A stretch of DNA of 64,000 nucleotides from Undaria pinnatifida (Eukaryota > Sar > Phaeophyceae > Laminariales > Alariaceae): positions 248,001-312,000 of the forward strand of contig JABAKD010000023.1 of the NCBI GenBank assembly GCA_012845835.1, read 5' to 3'. The translations under genes and the position numbers were made by a program. Position 1 is the stretch's first letter. The number at the start of each line of letters is the position of its first letter. Shown here piece by piece: positions 1-9,396 of the stretch. The notes beneath the pieces were generated by a model, which was not told the DNA's origin, made no database searches, and worked only from the letters and a program-made list of their open reading frames with translations.

Positions 1-36
1 CAATGACTGACAACATCAGCAGTAGCAGAAGCCTAG

Positions 37-293
37 CCTTGGCCGTGGCCGCATGATCAAAATTGCCAAAAGAAACACGCACGAAATGCGAACCAACTAA
101 GTTACTCCGCGTCCCTATTGGTCCCTGCACGCCTTTCGCATGCGCGCAGAGCACTTTTGCCTATCGGAAAAATCGCCGCGAAGACCAGCAGCGGCAACTG
201 GGTGTGCAAGAAGTGCAAGAGCGATTTCGCACACAATATAGAGCAACTGAGCCGGACCCACGTGGAGACTCACGAACAGTCGCTTCAACACAA
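37..293 (+). CDS. Zinc-finger gene, upstream exon (partial, C2H2/BED-like finger)
   Basis: The frame is open from 37 to a good donor at 294 (CACAA|GTGAGG). Its end encodes a finger with spacing C-x2-C-x14-H-x3-H (NWVCKKCKSDF, then HVETH), preceded by a Trp as in BED-type fingers of transposase-derived or DNA-binding proteins. The stop seen if the frame is read on (TGA at 294) is avoided by splicing at 293. Joining 293 to an acceptor at 9,947 restores the frame into the downstream exon (HK|SAVAAAA). The true 5' border of the exon is unknown: acceptor-like AGs exist at about 149 and 190, and no clear start codon is visible, so earlier exons are probably outside the window. Finger class is seen in the sequence; DNA binding is family knowledge; the gene model is inference. 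Confidence 0.5.
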
Positions 294-440
294 GTGAGGA
301 CTTGTGAGTACAGCAGGTGTTGCATTCGCTAGCACAAGCAGTTTCGATTAAAAGATGGGAGACGTCAGATGTGAGTACGATCGACTGAATGGTTTAAACT
401 CAACTTTGCAACCTGCGTGGTACATGAGATCTATGTTTCA

Positions 441-682
441 TTTATTGTATATCTCTCGAATTGCATTGTCATTATCGTTTCCTGAGTCGTGGGAGAGAGA
501 GGTTCGTCCCCTCGGCCAGATACCTGTATCGCAGCTTCCTGCGATACCCTGAGTATCTCGACCACCCTATTTTACTGTCTCTCTCCCTACTATGATACCG
601 GCCGGGTTCCTAACTAGTACGGCCTACAGTTGTCTCGGATGACCAAGCCTCCGAATGGTACGGTACCATTCGACTCCTCCAA
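441..682 (-). repeat. Split direct repeat B2 (element 3' end)
   Basis: This 242-bp block is repeated at 1,081-1,322 (offset 640), with a difference seen in GGTTCGTCCCC versus GGTTCCTCCCC. The outer end is TTTAT at 441-445, which joins host sequence CTATGTTTCA. Confidence 0.9.
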
Positions 683-790
683 TCTAACTCAAGTAAACCA
701 TAACGGAAAGTAAATAAAACATCCATAACCCCAGCTACTCTTGCCTCCCCCCCCCCCCCTTCGAAAGAAAAAAATGGGAGGGTGGGGCGG

Positions 791-1085
791 CAGAAAAGAA
801 GGCACAAATACCTGGCTTGGATGGCCAAACCAGCGACTACCTCACGTCTGCCCGTGCTCGTCACAGGACCTCGTGCTTGCTCGTGCCCGACGTGGGGATG
901 CTGACCTACACGCGATGCCTTTCTCGAAAGGACTGCGTGCAGGCCCTTCCATCCCCAAAACCAAACTTGCTCTATCCCAGTTCCCGATACAGACATGCCT
1001 CGGTATGTCTCCAATAAACCCTGCTTTGTCCGTTACTTCGTTTGCGGAGGCCGTTACTTCGTCTACGGACAAAACTACCCTTTAT
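791..1085 (-). repeat. Split direct repeat A2
   Basis: This 295-bp block matches 9,397-9,691 (offset 8,606), with one difference noticed (CTTGCTCGTG versus CTTGTTCGTG). It abuts B1, sharing the TTTAT core at 1,081-1,085. Open frames across it are repeat shadows. Confidence 0.9.
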
Positions 1086-1322
1086 TGTATATCTCTCGAA
1101 TTGCATTGTCATTATCGTTTCCTGAGTCGTGGGAGAGAGAGGTTCCTCCCCTCGGCCAGATACCTGTATCGCAGCTTCCTGCGATACCCTGAGTATCTCG
1201 ACCACCCTATTTTACTGTCTCTCTCCCTACTATGATACCGGCCGGGTTCCTAACTAGTACGGCCTACAGTTGTCTCGGATGACCAAGCCTCCGAATGGTA
1301 CGGTACCATTCGACTCCTCCAA
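1081..1322 (-). repeat. Split direct repeat B1
   Basis: Internal copy of B2, directly downstream of the recombinase ORF in element orientation and fused to A2 through TTTAT. A B1-A2 joint is what reverse transcription through a circular intermediate needs in this class of element. Confidence 0.9.
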
Positions 1323-1362
1323 CACCGAGGTAATGTGAGACTACTGTTTCCCGTACTCTTAG

Positions 1363-2559
1363 TTATTTTCTACCCCATACTGTTCCTTCCCCCGGCTGTC
1401 TCTCCTTTGCCACCTTTGCCCTCGCAAGCTTACGTGACACCCTCGTGGAATCGTCTATGTTATTACGCGTGTACGCCTTGTACGCGTCGGACCTCCACCT
1501 CCCCTCTCTCTGGATCACTCGTTCCGATATGTCTCCCCCCGCCGCAAGCGTGGTCGCTCCTCCGATACGCAGCGAGTGCAGGGCGAACTCATCGGGATTC
1601 CGACCTGACTTCGCCACCACCTCCTTGATTGCTCGTAAGGCACGGCCATATCTAACCACTCTTACGGCCTTGCCACATCGATACGAGGCAAGGGGGGCGT
1701 GGTCGGGCAAACCAGGAAAACATGACATCAACTCCAACATAAGGGCAACGGCCCCGCCGTCTGCCCTAAAGGACGACCTCGGCCCACGCACCTCGCTTCG
1801 AGTCCGCGCGAGCACACTTCCGACCTGTCCCTGATCACTCTTATGCCCCTTAAACCGCAACTCTACCTTGTCGGACTGTTGCCCCCGCGTGTTATCCAAC
1901 TGTGTGCCGTTGGCGAAAAACGCCACGTCACCCCGCGTCAGGCAGTGCACAGGGTGCACCGCCCCCGAATCCGCGGCGAACATTTCGTCCGATCGCGTCA
2001 GCAGGGAGTAACTCAGACACAAACACAACCACAACACTTTCCCCTCCGGGCCCCACGTGGGAATGAGGGTTTCCCCCGCGAGAAGCATACCAAAAGACAC
2101 CGGTAAGCGTGCGCGGCGTGGCGTTCCTGCCGTCACGTGGGCCCGTGCAATACCTCTGAGCGCACACTGGACCACGGGAGCCGTGATCGGCAGCTCCACT
2201 CCTACCCTCAACCGGTGGAAGTACTGCACCGCCGCAAATTTCCCGGAAATCGTATTCGCCAGGTTACCTTCCGACGCACAACACCACGATGCAAACTCGA
2301 TCAACGCCCAGGCCTTAGAACTCTCCGAATCACTCGACGCCAGAAACTCCTGACAACCCATCAACCTGCGAAACGTACTCCAAGATCGGCGACCAGACTC
2401 GTACGTACGCCTAGTCGAGCTCGCAACTGAGCCACCGACGTACTGGAGGCCAAGATGTCGGTACAGAGATCCGCCCCCGCTTCCCCCAGGTGCTGCTCCT
2501 GCCAATCGATGTCGGGACGTAGCGCGTGGAGGTTGGGGGCGATGGTGGGACGATCCCAC
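1363..2559 (-). CDS. Tyrosine recombinase of the DIRS-like element
   Basis: About 398 codons. It performs the integration step through the circular intermediate. A SAM-like N-terminal core-binding domain is visible (SVASSTRRTYESGRRSW, about residues 44-60), then the catalytic domain: first Arg in LLTRSDE (about 189), the HxxR box in HSLRIGGAT (H328, R331), and the nucleophile Tyr in KAYTRNN (about 363). The full R-H-R-Y set is present, so the enzyme looks intact. The frame opens with GTG and has no ATG before about residue 67, which would cut into the N-terminal domain. It overlaps the RT frame by about 199 nt in a different phase. Expression by frameshifting from the RT ORF, or from a non-AUG or spliced start, is therefore likely; this is inference. 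Confidence 0.9.
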   Translation of the reverse strand: MGSSHHRPQPPRATSRHRLAGAAPGGSGGGSLYRHLGLQYVGGSVASSTRRTYESGRRSWSTFRRLMGCQEFLASSDSESSKAWALIEFASWCCASEGNLANTISGKFAAVQYFHRLRVGVELPITAPVVQCALRGIARAHVTAGTPRRARLPVSFGMLLAGETLIPTWGPEGKVLWLCLCLSYSLLTRSDEMFAADSGAVHPVHCLTRGDVAFFANGTQLDNTRGQQSDKVELRFKGHKSDQGQVGSVLARTRSEVRGPRSSFRADGGAVALMLELMSCFPGLPDHAPLASYRCGKAVRVVRYGRALRAIKEVVAKSGRNPDEFALHSLRIGGATTLAAGGDISERVIQREGRWRSDAYKAYTRNNIDDSTRVSRKLARAKVAKERQPGEGTVWGRK

Positions 2560-4535
2560 CGCGATATACCGTCCGCCAAAACATTCGCAATGCCACGCAC
2601 GTGTTTGGCCCTAAAGCACCAGCCACTGCGCATTTCGAGGCAGCCGAGTCTCCGCATTAGTGCGCCCGCCCTCGGCTCGCGTCCCCCCCGGCATCGATTG
2701 ACCCAATGGACGGCCGACATATTGTCGCCCCGCATTAGGATACTCTCGCCGACATATTGGGGCGCAACCCTGGCCTCTACCGTAAACGCCCATGCCGTAA
2801 CCACCATGGCCAGCAATTCCAACACGTTAATAGACAAATCATCCCTCCCTTGTACATGTGACCGGAGGCGGTTCTGTGTGTCTTCATCGAAATTGATCCT
2901 CCACCACAGCCCCGTCTCCAAACAAAAGCCCCCCATCGCATCCCCTGAGGCGTCGCTAATGAGCGTGCGCGAATGGGGCTGCAAATAAAAACTCAGCAAC
3001 GGGGCAGAGAGCGTGCTGCCCCCCCCCGTACCCATCGCCTTCGCTACCATCAACCGCCAAAACGAAAGGTCGTCGTGGAACTCGCCCCCGAGGCGAACGT
3101 GCGAGCGACTCGACGACGCACGATCGCCCCCCCCCGGACCCCGGACTCTCTCGTGCCAGGCCTGTACGGGGAGCATGCCTAACTGATTAAGCATGCGCCG
3201 CACGAAAAACTTGCCCGGTCGCACTACTTCGCACACGTGCAAGAGCTTCCCCATCAAAGAACGCAACTCGGATTCCGGCGCGCTACGGCGCTCCCTTGGC
3301 CACCCCGCGAGCAACTCGCGAAGCTGGCCGAATTTTCCTTGCGGCAAAGAAATCGTCATCGCTACTGTATCGAGCTCCCATCCTAATACCTCGAGCCGCG
3401 TGTGCCACGAGGACACCTTCTCCGGTGCTAGCAAGGGCGGGTCACCCGCTTGTCGTTCACCGAGAAGGCGACCGTGGTCGGATCCCATGCTCTGGGACGC
3501 CCGCACGCACCGGTCCCCTACAGGGGAACACTGTGGCTCTACCAAAACTGCGTCATCGACGTACATTCGAGTAAAGAACGGCTTGGCTGCCCCCCCCCCA
3601 TCCCCCGGAGGTACCAGGTACCCCGGAGGTAAGGGCACGGGGCATTCCCCTTCGGCAGGCTCACTCACCGTGACGTGACTCGTGACCGCCTGGCCAAAGG
3701 GGGTGACTACCGCGTTACGGAATGTTGTGTGGACGTGTGCGTGTTCAAGAGCGGCCGAAAACAAACACCAGAATCCCGGGCTATTCCGCCATCCAAACTG
3801 GAGGCGCCTATCGACTACGACCAGGTCGCGGAAGGCGTACCCGAACAGGGGGCAGTGAGCCCACTCGACGGGAATCTGCCGGAAAGCGTCCTTCACGTCC
3901 ATCTTGCTCAGCAGGATGCGCGTGGGGGTGACCGACGGGCGACGCAGATGTAGAATACGCCAAATTATACCTCGTAATACGTGGCCTAGTTTACAGGGAG
4001 GGGCGGACGAAAAATCCGTGTCGGCGTTGACGCCCGGCGCGGATGTCTCAAAGGTAAGGTCGTGAATGATTCGAATCTTCGAGGGGGACACCGTCACCCC
4101 TAAGGGTGACACACGGAGACCGGGAATACGGTCGGCCGCGTCCCGCGGGAAGACGAATGCACGGCCGAGCCGCACGTCGTCCGCTATCTTACAGAGTATG
4201 TTTCCCTCGTACGGGATGATCGATCTATGATTACCATACTGCAGGGCGGCACCCAAATCCCCTCCGCCGTCTACCGCTACCGGCACCCCGTGAGTGATTA
4301 TTTTCACCAACAAGTCGATCTGCGGAAAACGCTTAGTATACCCAAACCAGGCCGCCACCCGACCTGCATGAACGCGGGGAACGGGTAACTGATTTTCTAG
4401 GGCCATCATGCACGCGAACTCCCCCCCGTGGACCGCCAAAAAATGGGAATAATTGCTCGCTACTCGCTCTAGCGCCTGTTCTACCCCCCCGGTTCCAGCC
4501 ACTGCCGTCAACTCATGTACCGACTCAACACACAC
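2361..4535 (-). CDS. Reverse transcriptase-RNase H polyprotein of the DIRS-like element
   Basis: About 724 codons. RT motifs are visible: MDVKDAF (first catalytic Asp, about 212), the FGWRNSPGFW palm segment, and the YVDD box (325-328). RNase H follows with an Asp in LISDASGDAMG (about 527), Glu in NVLELLAM, Asp in RGDNMSA, and Asp in NVLADGISRW. There is no integrase and no protease, as expected for the DIRS order. The first in-frame ATG (MMALENQL) lies about 43 codons in. The frame is open right up to the UAG that ends the Gag ORF at 4,596-4,598, and it is the same frame. Translation as a Gag-Pol readthrough product is a simple explanation. The 3' end overlaps the recombinase ORF. Confidence 0.93.
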   Translation of the reverse strand: MCVESVHELTAVAGTGGVEQALERVASNYSHFLAVHGGEFACMMALENQLPVPRVHAGRVAAWFGYTKRFPQIDLLVKIITHGVPVAVDGGGDLGAALQYGNHRSIIPYEGNILCKIADDVRLGRAFVFPRDAADRIPGLRVSPLGVTVSPSKIRIIHDLTFETSAPGVNADTDFSSAPPCKLGHVLRGIIWRILHLRRPSVTPTRILLSKMDVKDAFRQIPVEWAHCPLFGYAFRDLVVVDRRLQFGWRNSPGFWCLFSAALEHAHVHTTFRNAVVTPFGQAVTSHVTVSEPAEGECPVPLPPGYLVPPGDGGGAAKPFFTRMYVDDAVLVEPQCSPVGDRCVRASQSMGSDHGRLLGERQAGDPPLLAPEKVSSWHTRLEVLGWELDTVAMTISLPQGKFGQLRELLAGWPRERRSAPESELRSLMGKLLHVCEVVRPGKFFVRRMLNQLGMLPVQAWHERVRGPGGGDRASSSRSHVRLGGEFHDDLSFWRLMVAKAMGTGGGSTLSAPLLSFYLQPHSRTLISDASGDAMGGFCLETGLWWRINFDEDTQNRLRSHVQGRDDLSINVLELLAMVVTAWAFTVEARVAPQYVGESILMRGDNMSAVHWVNRCRGGREPRAGALMRRLGCLEMRSGWCFRAKHVRGIANVLADGISRWDRPTIAPNLHALRPDIDWQEQHLGEAGADLCTDILASSTSVAQLRARLGVRTSLVADLGVRFAG

Positions 4536-4595
4536 GCGGACAAGTGCCAGCCCACCTGCCGTTGGCCCCGTCGTCGGGCGACGAGGCCCGTCTCC

Positions 4596-4598
4596 CTA
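4596..4598 (-). promoter_or_regulatory. Possible leaky UAG stop between Gag and RT frames
   Basis: The context is GGA-TAG-GGA-GAC-GGG on the - strand. It is the only stop between the Gag and RT frames. The next in-frame codons (GDGPRRPTTGP, then TAGGLAL) run without interruption into RT. A UAG followed by G, in a GC-rich setting, is the type of stop used for readthrough in some retroelements. A simple nonsense mutation is the alternative. Confidence 0.4.
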
Positions 4599-5933
4599 TC
4601 CGCGCCCGGAAGGCGTTGCCGCCAAGGCGACAACACCCCGGGCGGCGGCACTCCCCCCCCCGCTGCTCCCGGAGGCACTGGATCCCCCGCCCGGTTTGGG
4701 GCGGCCGTCCCGTCCGCGCCCCGCTGGCGAAGGGCCACCTCCTCCGCCGGTACGGCCGTTGTCGTTGCTTGCTCGTCCGCTGGTCCCGCCGCGGCCGTTG
4801 CTCGGCCGGTACTTCTTGTTGGCGGGGTGGGCGTACACGCATTTTTCGCCGAACCGACACCCCCGTGCCTCCGTCCACGCGTAACAGTCGCCGAACCCGT
4901 TGCCCCTCCCCGAGGTCTGGCGGTCGCGCTTCTCCGTGCGTCCCGCTCCCGCCGTCGGGGACGCCGCGGCGCCTAGGAGCCCCCCCCCACGTATATAGTT
5001 GGTGAGCGCCGGCCACGTCGGGACCACCACGCCTGGCATGTTCTCGATCGCCGGGGGTGCGGCCTTCGCGACGGCCACCGCCGCGGTGAAGAGGCGCTGG
5101 CAGTACTCCTTCATGTCGGCGTCGACCAGGGTAGCCATGAGCGCCTTGTTCTCCGGCAGGGCGGCCTTGAGCCGGTGCTTCCGGCCGTGGATCCGAAGGA
5201 GGGAGAGACCCTCCCGGAGTCCGTCCCCCAGCATGCTGAGCCTGTCCACGCCGTCCTCCGAACACACCCCGTTCCCCACGACCGCCAGAATGGCGTCGAC
5301 CATGATCTCCAGCTGCTCCGGCAGGAACATGTTCGCGGCCAGCCGGGGGGTGTCACCCTCGGCCATGTACGCCCCGACGCGGAACCCGGTGAAGGTGTTC
5401 AGCTGGTTGGTCGTTTCATCCGACGCGAGCGCCACGTCCCCCAGCAAGGCCTGCATCTCCGCCCGCTTCAGGTTGTACACCGCCGGTTTTTCGCCGATGG
5501 TGATCCACACCTTACGGACGCCGAGGATGCGCCACGCCGCGAAAAACTCCTTCTCGTCGGCTCGCCTCCCCGTCGGAGGAAGCTCGTCTGCCTGGGCACC
5601 CGGCTGCTGGTACCCCGCGATGGAGAGCTGCATCTGCTCGCACATGTCGATAGCGGCCTCCCGGTCGTCAGCCATGGCGGCGACCTCCTCCTGCGTCGCG
5701 GAGAGTTGCTCGTGGAGTGCACGGAGTTCCTCCCGCAGCTCGCCGACCGCCGCCGCCAGCCCGTCCGAGTCGCGATCATTTTGGATCTGACGAATAAGCT
5801 CGGCCAGCGACGCGAGCGACACTCGCGCAGTAGGTGCCGGCGGCGGCGGCCCGCTCCTCGCGGCCGAGGCGTTGCCGCCCCTGCCCGTTGCCCCCGACCC
5901 CCGCCGACCGCCGTTCCTCGTTGCCGACGGCAT
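4596..5933 (-). CDS. Gag-like ORF with CCCH zinc knuckle, DIRS-like element
   Basis: About 445 residues from the ATG at 5,933 (MPSATRNGG); an upstream TTG-started extension is possible but not needed. The N-terminus is Gly/Arg/Ser-rich. A predicted coiled coil lies at about residues 57-90 (leucine-spaced VGELREELRALHEQL), then a central globular region. A C-x8-C-x5-C-x3-H finger lies near residues 360-369 (CYAWTEARGC, then EKCVYAHP). A Gly/Ser/Arg-rich tail follows, as in RNA-binding Gag proteins. It probably packages element RNA. It ends at UAG (4,596-4,598), after which the RT frame continues in phase. Position before RT and the nucleic-acid-binding finger support the Gag call; there is no strong family motif beyond these. 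Confidence 0.75.
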   Translation of the reverse strand: MPSATRNGGRRGSGATGRGGNASAARSGPPPPAPTARVSLASLAELIRQIQNDRDSDGLAAAVGELREELRALHEQLSATQEEVAAMADDREAAIDMCEQMQLSIAGYQQPGAQADELPPTGRRADEKEFFAAWRILGVRKVWITIGEKPAVYNLKRAEMQALLGDVALASDETTNQLNTFTGFRVGAYMAEGDTPRLAANMFLPEQLEIMVDAILAVVGNGVCSEDGVDRLSMLGDGLREGLSLLRIHGRKHRLKAALPENKALMATLVDADMKEYCQRLFTAAVAVAKAAPPAIENMPGVVVPTWPALTNYIRGGGLLGAAASPTAGAGRTEKRDRQTSGRGNGFGDCYAWTEARGCRFGEKCVYAHPANKKYRPSNGRGGTSGRASNDNGRTGGGGGPSPAGRGRDGRPKPGGGSSASGSSGGGSAAARGVVALAATPSGRG

Positions 5934-6699
5934 CTGGTTGCGCCACTGCGTATCCGTAAAGGCGGGGCGAGGGTTTGGGGTAAGCAAGGAGTGGGGGGGG
6001 GGGGAGAGAGGGCGGGGTCATTATTGGTGAAAATATACATATTTCACCAGCGGGGGTTGGCCGAGGTCTGTCTTCCCCGACCCTGTGCCTCCCCCCCGCC
6101 CCCCCTGCCACCCACACGTGGGTGTGACCTCTACCACACAGCCCCTGGGCGGGTACCTCAGAGCACGTGGGCGTCGCACACGACGCCAAGAACAAAAACG
6201 TGGAGACTGTTGGGGGGGGCGTAGCAGCGTTGTGCCCCCCCCCCCCCCCATGCCTACAACCCCTTATTGAGATAGTTGCTTCTGCCTAGGCCGCCGCCCT
6301 GTCCCGAATGTGCTTATCAGACGGGGCGCACGGCCCCACGCCGATCGACGTGGGTTGTGCGTCCCGTGGCGAGGGATAATCCCCCCCGCCCAACACGAAT
6401 TCGGGAAACAGGGACGGGCTACGGCAGAAGGCGGTTACCTCGCAAGGCGTTGCGTATGAGTATGTCTTTCTCGGTCAGTGTCTATGTTATGCGCTCGGTT
6501 CCCCCATTATACGTGCTGTGTGATGGTATATATATACTATACGTGTATATATTTATTTATTCTGGGGTTGGGGTCCCCCCCCCCAACAGTCGCACGTCGA
6601 CCCCCCACCGTATGTGTCGCAGATTACCAGGATCCCAGCTCTCATGTGTGGGGTTGGTAACCTGAGCAGCGTCTCGACGCCCCCGTTAACGCCACGTGG

Positions 6700-6724
6700 G
6701 GCACCCGAACACTCATCGGGTGCC
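6700..6724. other. Perfect 9-bp hairpin followed by T6
   Basis: GGCACCCGA and TCGGGTGCC flank the seven-base loop ACACTCA, and G plus six T follow on the + strand. In a eukaryotic element this is not a bacterial terminator. It may be an RNA structure in the leader (read on the - strand) or chance. Confidence 0.4.
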
Positions 6725-7023
6725 GTTTTTTCTGCTTCTCGGTGCTGTCGTTGCTTTTGGGAAATTGCCACACGTAACCCAGTAACGAACCTAATTAGCG
6801 ATAAAACAGGGGGTCACTCCCGACCGTCTGTCATATGTCCTGCTCTGCACTGTGTCGTACGCCGGTATGTTTTCCATCGTGCGTTCCCGCACGTGCCAGA
6901 TGGTACAACTCCCTCGAGCCATACCGCTCGCTGTCTAAATCAGACCAATCGATGCGATATACATATATATATAAGGTGGACTACCCGGGCCCTCGCCTTT
7001 TTCTGTTTATTTTTCTCTTTGCG

Positions 7024-8100
7024 CAGGTGGTCGTACCGGTATGTTTTCATCGTGCGTTTCCACCCTGGTCGGGACGGGGGGGGGGGGGGGGCAGTCCCCC
7101 CCCCCCCCCCCTCCCCCTCGAGCGGTGGTGCCCGCTGTCTCCACAGCGAACCCGCTCCTCGCTGTCTCCACAGCCAACAACTCACGGGCGTTCATGCATC
7201 AAGTGTTTTCATCGTGCATTCCAGCCCAGCTCAAGCCGGAGGGAGTCGTTAATTTTCACTCCCTCTCGGGCAGTAGCGCCCGCCGTTTTTCACCGCGGGC
7301 CTGCCCCCCCCCACTGTCTCCACAGCGGGCGGCTCGTGCGTAATAAGGAAATAATTAAAAAACGGGGAAAACTTATAGGGGGATATAGGCCACGGGCCCC
7401 CCCCTTTTTTCCTTCTCTTTCTTTCCTCTACGCAGGTGGTCGTAACGATATGTTTTCATCGTGCGTTTCCACCTGGGTCGCGAAGGGGGGTGGAAACGCC
7501 CCCCCCCCCCCCCTCGCGCAGAAGCACCCGCTGTCTCCACAGCGAGCCTGCTCCCTGCTGTCTCCACAGCAAGCAACACCGTGTCGATCGTGCATCGATA
7601 TGTTTTCATCGCACGCAGTACTGTCTCCGCAGCCGACCGACTCAAATTGATTCTAGCTGCAATGTTTCGACATGTTTCCATGATTATCGTGCACAGGGCT
7701 TGTAGCCAGACCGTATGTATCCTAAATAAGGACATAATTAAAAGACGGGAAAGAAAAAAGAAAGAAAAACTATAGGGAAATATAGGCCACAGCCCACCCC
7801 CCCCATTTTTTTTTCTCTTTCCTTCCTCTCCGCAGGTGGTCGTATCGATATGTTTTCATCGTGCGTTTCCACCTGGGTCGCGAAGGGGGGTGGGAACGGG
7901 TCCCCCCCCCTCGAGCAGAAGCACCCGCTGTCTCCACGGCGAGCCTGCTCCCTGCCGTCTCCACAGCAAGCAACACCGTGTCGGTCGTGCATCGATATGT
8001 TTTCATCGCACACGGTAGTACTGTCTCCACAGCGAGCCGACGCAAATTATTCTAGCGGCAGTACTTCGGCATTTCCATGAGTGTCCTGCACAGGGCTTGT
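7024..8100. repeat. Approximately 400-bp repeated units in the retroelement leader
   Basis: Three units start at 7,024, 7,433 and 7,833. Each has, on the + strand, a long pyrimidine run, CAGGTGGTCGTA, then ATGTTTTCATCGTGCG, a C/G homopolymer block and two or more GCTGTCTCCACAGC palindromes. The second and third units are the most alike. Several blocks of the motif GTTTTCATCG also recur in the 166-bp array. Confidence 0.7.
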
Positions 8101-8114
8101 AGCAGGGCTGTATG

Positions 8115-8585
8115 TATGCTGTCTCTACAGCAAGCCACACCGTGTCGGTCGTGCGTCGATAAGTTTTCATCGCGCACAGTACTGCTGTCTCCGCGGCGGA
8201 CCGACGCAAATTATTATAGCGGCAATACTGCGGCATTTTCCCATGAGTATCGTGCTCAGGGCTTGTAGGAGGACTGTATGTATGCTGTCTCTACAGCTAG
8301 CCACACCGTGTCGGTCGTGCGTCGATAAGTTTTCATCGCGCACAGTACTGTTGTCTCCACAGCGGACCGACGCAAATTATTATAGCGGCAATACTGCGGC
8401 ATTTTCCCATGAGTATCGTGCTCAGGGCTTGTAGGAGGACTGCATGTATGCTGTCTCTACAGCAAGCCACCCCGTGTCGGTCGTGCGTCGATAAGTTTTC
8501 ATCGCACACAGTACTGCTGTCTCCACAGAGGACCGACTCGACATTATTATAGCGGCAATATTCCGTCAGTATCATGCCCCGGGCT
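8115..8585. repeat. 166-bp tandem repeat array (about 2.8 units)
   Basis: The marker TATGCTGTCTCTACAG starts at 8,115, 8,281 and 8,447, exactly 166 bp apart. Units also share the GTGTCGGTCGTGCGTCGATA block and a GCTCAGGGCTTGTAGGAGGA block. The last unit diverges after about 8,560. Confidence 0.85.
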
Positions 8586-9396
8586 GTAGCAAGACTGCAT
8601 GTATCCCAGTTATTCTGGCTGCAATACATCGACATGTTTCCATGAGTATCATGTACGAACGTACGTACTCGTATGTATGCATTTCTCTGTCTCGTTTCCA
8701 TATACATCCGCGACCACACGCGGCAAGGCAAAGGAACGCCACGGTTAACAAACCACCCTTTCATTGGGTCGTACTCACACACACGCACTCACAGCGGCCG
8801 TATTTCCAATAAAACTGGCTGTACCGGCGTCCTGGGGCCTCCCCAGCCTCAGCTGGGTGGTGTTAGATGTACTCGTGTAATGTGCATAAACCAATATGTC
8901 TCCATCGTACACTGCCGGCGAGCTCGTTGTCTCCCCAACTGGCCCTTCCTGCTACCTTCAGGAATGTATAACGTCATTACGTGTTTTCGTTGTGCGCGTG
9001 TTTACCTCGCGACAGATATCCGTACGCGGTTGCCTGCATCTCTCTGCCTCTCGTCGATACTACCACGTCTATACTCGTGTTCTCGTGCGTACGTGGGCAA
9101 TACCACGTACAGGTCTTTTTCTTTTTTTTCCTTTTTCTTTTTCCCTCTCTCTCATCAACGGCCCGCCTCCCGTTACTGGGGCGCGGGCGCCGCTCCCACT
9201 CAGCGTCTCTTCGCCTATCGTTAGATAACACCCTATCGTCAGTCGGCAATCCCTACGCATCCACACATACCGTGTTGTTTCTGGGACTCGCTGGTTCCAG
9301 TCCTTGCAGCGGGTCTCTCCTGTTCGTGTCGCGTCAGCTCGCTCCCCACGTTCAGCTCGTTGTCCAGCGAAGGGGGCCGGAGCAGAACAGAAGGCA

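Larger units (their letters stand above)
5934..9396 (-). other. Long leader region of the DIRS-like element
   Basis: No convincing gene lies here. The region holds poly-C/poly-G tracts, three units of about 400 bp beginning near CAGGTGGTCGTA (7,024; 7,433; 7,833), a 166-bp tandem array (8,115-8,585), about fifteen copies of a short palindrome GCTGTCTCCACAGC, and a strong hairpin at 6,700-6,724. As the 5' part of the element RNA it may carry promoter, packaging or structural signals; this is inference. Confidence 0.6.

Noticed and set aside
610-1235. Overlapping frames in both copies of the A and B repeats
   Set aside because: They recur only because the split direct repeats are duplicated, and no domain is seen.
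6700-6731. A rho-independent transcription terminator
   Set aside because: The window is eukaryotic and the site is inside a retroelement leader; only the hairpin itself is reported.
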